Assembly: GCA_015665315.1 (NCBI GenBank)
Contig: JADFAK010000087.1
Location: 1-63,883, forward strand
Direction: 5' to 3'
Source of the DNA: Flavobacteriales bacterium
GTDB lineage: Bacteria; Bacteroidota; Bacteroidia; Flavobacteriales_D; Sanyastnellaceae
DNA length: 63,883 nt
Below the pieces are notes generated by a model. That model ran no database searches. It worked only from the letters and a program-made list of their open reading frames with translations, and was not told the origin of the DNA. Every line of letters starts with the position of its first letter. Positions within the stretch are counted from its first letter, which is position 1. Below are positions 61,382-63,883 of the stretch, one piece after another. Made by a program: the position numbers and the translations under genes.

Positions 61382-61684
61382 TTAACTTGCATATACTAGC
61401 ACTTTTGACTTTTCAATCTCCGCTTTTAGATAGGGGTTGCGTATCGCTTTTTGTTCCAATAGATCTATTGGGCGTCTTAATATCCTCTCTAACTGAAATT
61501 TCAAATCGAAATAGCTGTCTGAATAAGTCATCGGATCTAAATCATCAATCTCAACGACCAAATCAATGTCGCTTTCTTCTTTGAACTTATTCGTGGTGAT
61601 CGAGCCAAAAGCAAATAGAGTTTTAACCTTGTTCTTCGTGCATAGTTTTGTGATTTGTTCAATCTGGGCCGTTAGTTCTTTCAC
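61382..61684 (-). CDS. MNT-type minimal nucleotidyltransferase, no HEPN partner seen
   Basis: 100 residues of the MNT (MntA/MJ1435) nucleotidyltransferase group: LFAFGSITTNKFKEESDIDL carries the GS motif and the two metal-binding Asp (SDIDL), and VVEIDDLDP a third acidic position. The last part (ILRRPIDLLEQKAIRNPYLK) is typical. In HEPN/MNT toxin-antitoxin systems the MNT protein is the antitoxin that adds AMP to the HEPN RNase; here no HEPN gene lies on either side, so it is either an orphan or a free-standing member. No upstream box is convincing. Confidence 0.82.
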   Translation of the reverse strand: MKELTAQIEQITKLCTKNKVKTLFAFGSITTNKFKEESDIDLVVEIDDLDPMTYSDSYFDLKFQLERILRRPIDLLEQKAIRNPYLKAEIEKSKVLVYAS

Positions 61685-61814
61685 GCTATTTCAAATTTAC
61701 GAAATATGTCAGTAATACTTGTTTGCCAAATAATAATGAAACAACTCTTCCACATCAGCCTTCCATTTTAACGTTTATCAACACCCCTACTATTCCCATC
61801 TCTCCTCGCTTGTG

Positions 61815-61822
61815 TATCTTTG
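61815..61822 (+). promoter_or_regulatory. -7 promoter element before the DUF3592 gene
   Basis: TATCTTTG is an exact TAnnTTTG match, 34 bases before the ATG at 61857. No -33 box is clear. Confidence 0.45.
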
Positions 61823-61856
61823 TTGCTCCTGACCCAATTCATAAAAAAAGCACTTC

Positions 61857-62195
61857 ATGGAAAGTTGGCCTGATTGGTTGAAGCATACGATAGCTGTCCT
61901 ACTGGGTGCGATTGCACTCGGACTGATGATTTGGCGATTGTCGCCTCTATTGTTTTTTAAATTTCAGGCCATTCATGCCGAAGGTCGCATCACCAATTGG
62001 ATGAGCGTAAAGGTCAAAGGCATCAATTACTTTTACCCACTAGTCGAATTTCGTACGGAAGAAGGAACGGTCATCAGTTACCGCGCCGAAGAACGCTGTG
62101 AAAACCGACCGATGTATCCTGTGGGAACAAAAGTGGGGGTTCGCTATCTCAAGAAAGATCCCAAAAACGCCCGAACGACTTACCCAGAAGCCTAA
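61857..62195 (+). CDS. DUF3592-type small membrane protein
   Basis: 112 residues. One N-terminal membrane helix (TIAVLLGAIALGLMIW) and a hydrophobic stretch LSPLLFFKFQAI precede a small beta domain with the DUF3592 pattern: AEGRITNW, NYFYPLVEFRTEEGTVISYR, then YPVGTKVGVRYLKKDPKNAR. The function of the family is unknown. Its stop codon ends right at the stop of the convergent ATPase gene (62196), with no room for a terminator between them. Confidence 0.75.
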   Translation: MESWPDWLKHTIAVLLGAIALGLMIWRLSPLLFFKFQAIHAEGRITNWMSVKVKGINYFYPLVEFRTEEGTVISYRAEERCENRPMYPVGTKVGVRYLKKDPKNARTTYPEA

Positions 62196-63692
62196 TCAAT
62201 TAGCACTGTGCCAGTCAGAATCGTCTTCTGCTGAAAAGATTGAATTCAATAGGTCGCTAAAACCAAAGGACTTGTCGAGGATGTGCTTGCTGATAAGTGA
62301 ATACTCGGCCAAGCCATGCAGCACGAATTCCATAAAAAGTGGTTTTTCGTCCTTCTCCAATCCCGGTAAATACTTGTCGACCAATTTTTCCAGTCCGCTT
62401 ACACTTTGAAGTAATGTGGCGTACTGCTTGTTGCCTTCTTCGATTTCCAATCCCAGTTCGTGTGTGTTGAACCAACTGATAATGGGGTCGTACGGATTGG
62501 CGTCTTTCGATCGTTGGGCCGACTCCGGGTCGGGGAAGTAGGTTGGGAAAGTGGTGCGTATGGCCTGACCGATGAGTCGGATCGATACATTGTACGGACC
62601 TTCCTGCTCGCCTTCGTAGACCAGTTCCACTTTACCAGTGACCGACTGGATCATTCCCGACAGGTCGCCAATTCTCAATGTTGTCTTCTTTTCCTTGTTC
62701 AAGATCATGCGTCGCTCGGCCGTGCTCATGACATTCTCGAATCCTGAAATCGAGAGTCGCGCGCTCACCCCACTTTTGTTGTCGATGAATTCTGAATCGC
62801 GCGCTTCGAAAGAAATCTGCTCGATGAGGTTTTCCATTAACTCGGGAACAGTGATGCTCTTTTTCTGATCGGCCGAAACGAATGCCTCTTGTCTCGTAAT
62901 CGCACGAGCAGTCTCAATTTCTTTTGGATAGTGCGTAAGGATCTGACTGCCCACTCGGTCCTTGAGTGGAGTGATGATCGAACCTCGGTTGGTGTAGTCT
63001 TCCGGATTGGCGGTAAAAACGAAGCGAATGTCAAGCGGTAAGCGCAACTTGAAACCTCGAATTTGTACGTCGCCTTCTTGAAGGATATTGAACAGACTCA
63101 CCTGAATACGCGGTTGCAAATCGGGCAGCTCGTTGAGCACAAATATACAGCGGTGGCTTCGTGGAATCAATCCAAAGTGGATCACCCGCTCATCGGCATA
63201 ATCCAAGTTCATGTTCGACGCCTTGATCGGGTCGACGTCTCCTATGAGGTCGGCAACCGATACGTCGGGAGTAGCCAATTTTTCCACGAATCGCTCGTCG
63301 CGGTGCATCCAGGAAACGGGTGTTTTATCACCAAGCTTGGCAATGAGTGCCTTGCTCTCGCTGGAAATCGGATTGAGCGGATCGTCGTTCAAATCGGATC
63401 CTTCGATGACAGGAATAAACTCGTCAAGCAGACCGATCATACTTCGCGCAATACGTGTTTTGGCTTGTCCGCGTAAACCCAACAAGTTCATATTATGCTG
63501 CGAAAGTATGGCGCGTTCGATATCCGGAACGACTGTGTCTTCAAAGCCCACAATTCCGTCGAAAGAAGGTTGGCCAGATTGCAGGCGTAAAATGAGATTT
63601 GAGCGAAGCTCTTCCCCAATAGTCCTGCTTGTATATCCCGACTTACGTAATTCGCCGAGCGTCTTTAGTTTAATCAAATCGTTGCTAGTCAT
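62196..63692 (-). CDS. MoxR/Mg-chelatase-like AAA+ ATPase
   Basis: 498 residues of the AAA+ group near ChlI/BchI and MoxR. Walker A is GLRGQAKT (72-79), with Ala in place of the usual Gly before Lys, as in other members of this branch. Walker B and sensor region: HRCIFVLNELPDLQPRIQVS, LFNILQEGDVQIRGFKLRLP, FVFTANPEDYTNRG, then ITPLKDRVG. A helical lid domain fills the C-terminal third. Such ATPases work with a von Willebrand A-domain partner as chaperones that insert metals or remodel complexes. The partner gene lies directly upstream: its stop is 2 bases before this start. The substrate is unknown. Confidence 0.85.
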   Translation of the reverse strand: MTSNDLIKLKTLGELRKSGYTSRTIGEELRSNLILRLQSGQPSFDGIVGFEDTVVPDIERAILSQHNMNLLGLRGQAKTRIARSMIGLLDEFIPVIEGSDLNDDPLNPISSESKALIAKLGDKTPVSWMHRDERFVEKLATPDVSVADLIGDVDPIKASNMNLDYADERVIHFGLIPRSHRCIFVLNELPDLQPRIQVSLFNILQEGDVQIRGFKLRLPLDIRFVFTANPEDYTNRGSIITPLKDRVGSQILTHYPKEIETARAITRQEAFVSADQKKSITVPELMENLIEQISFEARDSEFIDNKSGVSARLSISGFENVMSTAERRMILNKEKKTTLRIGDLSGMIQSVTGKVELVYEGEQEGPYNVSIRLIGQAIRTTFPTYFPDPESAQRSKDANPYDPIISWFNTHELGLEIEEGNKQYATLLQSVSGLEKLVDKYLPGLEKDEKPLFMEFVLHGLAEYSLISKHILDKSFGFSDLLNSIFSAEDDSDWHSAN

Positions 63693-63694
63693 GC

Positions 63695-63883
63695 CTAGAA
63701 TTTTCTTCTTCTGTTTTTTTCAAAATCGTCGAACAGGGTATCTCCTAGTCCTTGTAATCCAGTATAAAATGCCTTGCCCTTGTTGGCTTCTGTGAAGTCT
63801 TCCACAAATTCTTGCAAGTAGGGATCGGAAGCAATCATAAAGGTCGTAATGCCAATTCCCGCCTTGCGGCAAGCGCGTGCCAG
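63695..63883 (-). CDS. vWA-domain protein, C-terminal part (cut by window edge)
   Basis: The minus strand is open from the window edge to TAG at 63695-63697 and encodes the end of a von Willebrand A domain: LARACRKAGIGITTFMIASD, then PYLQEFVEDFTEANKGKAFY and TGLQGLGDTLFDDFEKNRRR, then KF. This is the usual C-terminus of the vWA partner of MoxR/ChlI-like ATPases. Its stop lies 2 bases before the ATPase start, so both are translated from one transcript. The metal-binding MIDAS motif would lie outside the window. Confidence 0.85.
   Translation of the reverse strand: MARACRKAGIGITTFMIASDPYLQEFVEDFTEANKGKAFYTGLQGLGDTLFDDFEKNRRRKF

Overview
The window looks like chromosomal DNA of a Bacteroidota bacterium, most likely a marine-type member of the Flavobacteriales. 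The evidence is type IX secretion (T9SS) and gliding genes (PorP/SprF family, OmpA-PD40 protein, gldH, C-terminal sorting domains of type A and type B), Bacteroidota-type -7 promoter elements (TAnnTTTG) before several genes, TonB-dependent receptors with carboxypeptidase-like N-terminal domains, a hybrid two-component/AraC regulator, and very large Cys-rich ACNYDSTA-repeat proteins. Species cannot be decided from the sequence.

Layout. 0.8-10.6 kb is mostly housekeeping: an acyl-CoA carboxylase beta subunit convergent with a fatty acid desaturase, an outer-membrane pair with a helix-hairpin-helix protein, tRNA-Leu(UAG), then tig, gmhA and comM. 10.65-11.28 kb holds a small S23-type four-helix-bundle gene set among hairpin repeats built from AAATAG; gene-free copies of the repeat lie beside it and at 0.13-0.24 kb. 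11.9-20.5 kb is a 976-residue hybrid sensor/regulator followed by a giant LamG/Cys-repeat protein. 20.7-36.0 kb is a block of secreted and surface proteins: a decayed T9SS sorting-domain remnant, two T9SS type A proteins (one a 1502-residue CotH/lamin-tail/beta-helix protein), lipoproteins, and two tandem giant Cys-rich paralogues that end in dockerin-like EF-hand loops instead of a T9SS domain.

36.3-38.0 kb carries a split HipA toxin-antitoxin module (hipB, a hipS-like gene, a hipT-like gene) behind four palindromic operators placed exactly 40 bp apart. 38.0-41.5 kb has a TonB-type receptor divergent from a LytTR response regulator. 41.6-53 kb is a surface-adhesin operon: a small exported protein, a 2631-residue adhesin (CUB-like, PKD, P-domain, about 17 cadherin-like repeats, TSP3 repeats, T9SS type B domain), a PorP/SprF protein and an OmpA/PD40/TPR protein. 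The last two are the kind of partners that type B cargo needs for export and anchoring. 53.1-59.3 kb runs recO, TonB receptor, holB, ricT-like, gldH on the minus strand. 59.65-60.94 kb is a cluster of REP-like hairpin repeats around a single-domain GIY-YIG nuclease gene, which two identical 111-bp copies flank. The end holds a possible small RNA, an orphan MNT-type nucleotidyltransferase, a DUF3592 membrane protein, and a MoxR-like AAA+ ATPase with the tail of its vWA partner.

The strongest candidates for undescribed biology are the two small genes embedded in their own hairpin-repeat families (four-helix-bundle/AAATAG and GIY-YIG/TCTCG repeats), the phased hip operator array, and the dockerin-tailed Cys-repeat proteins.
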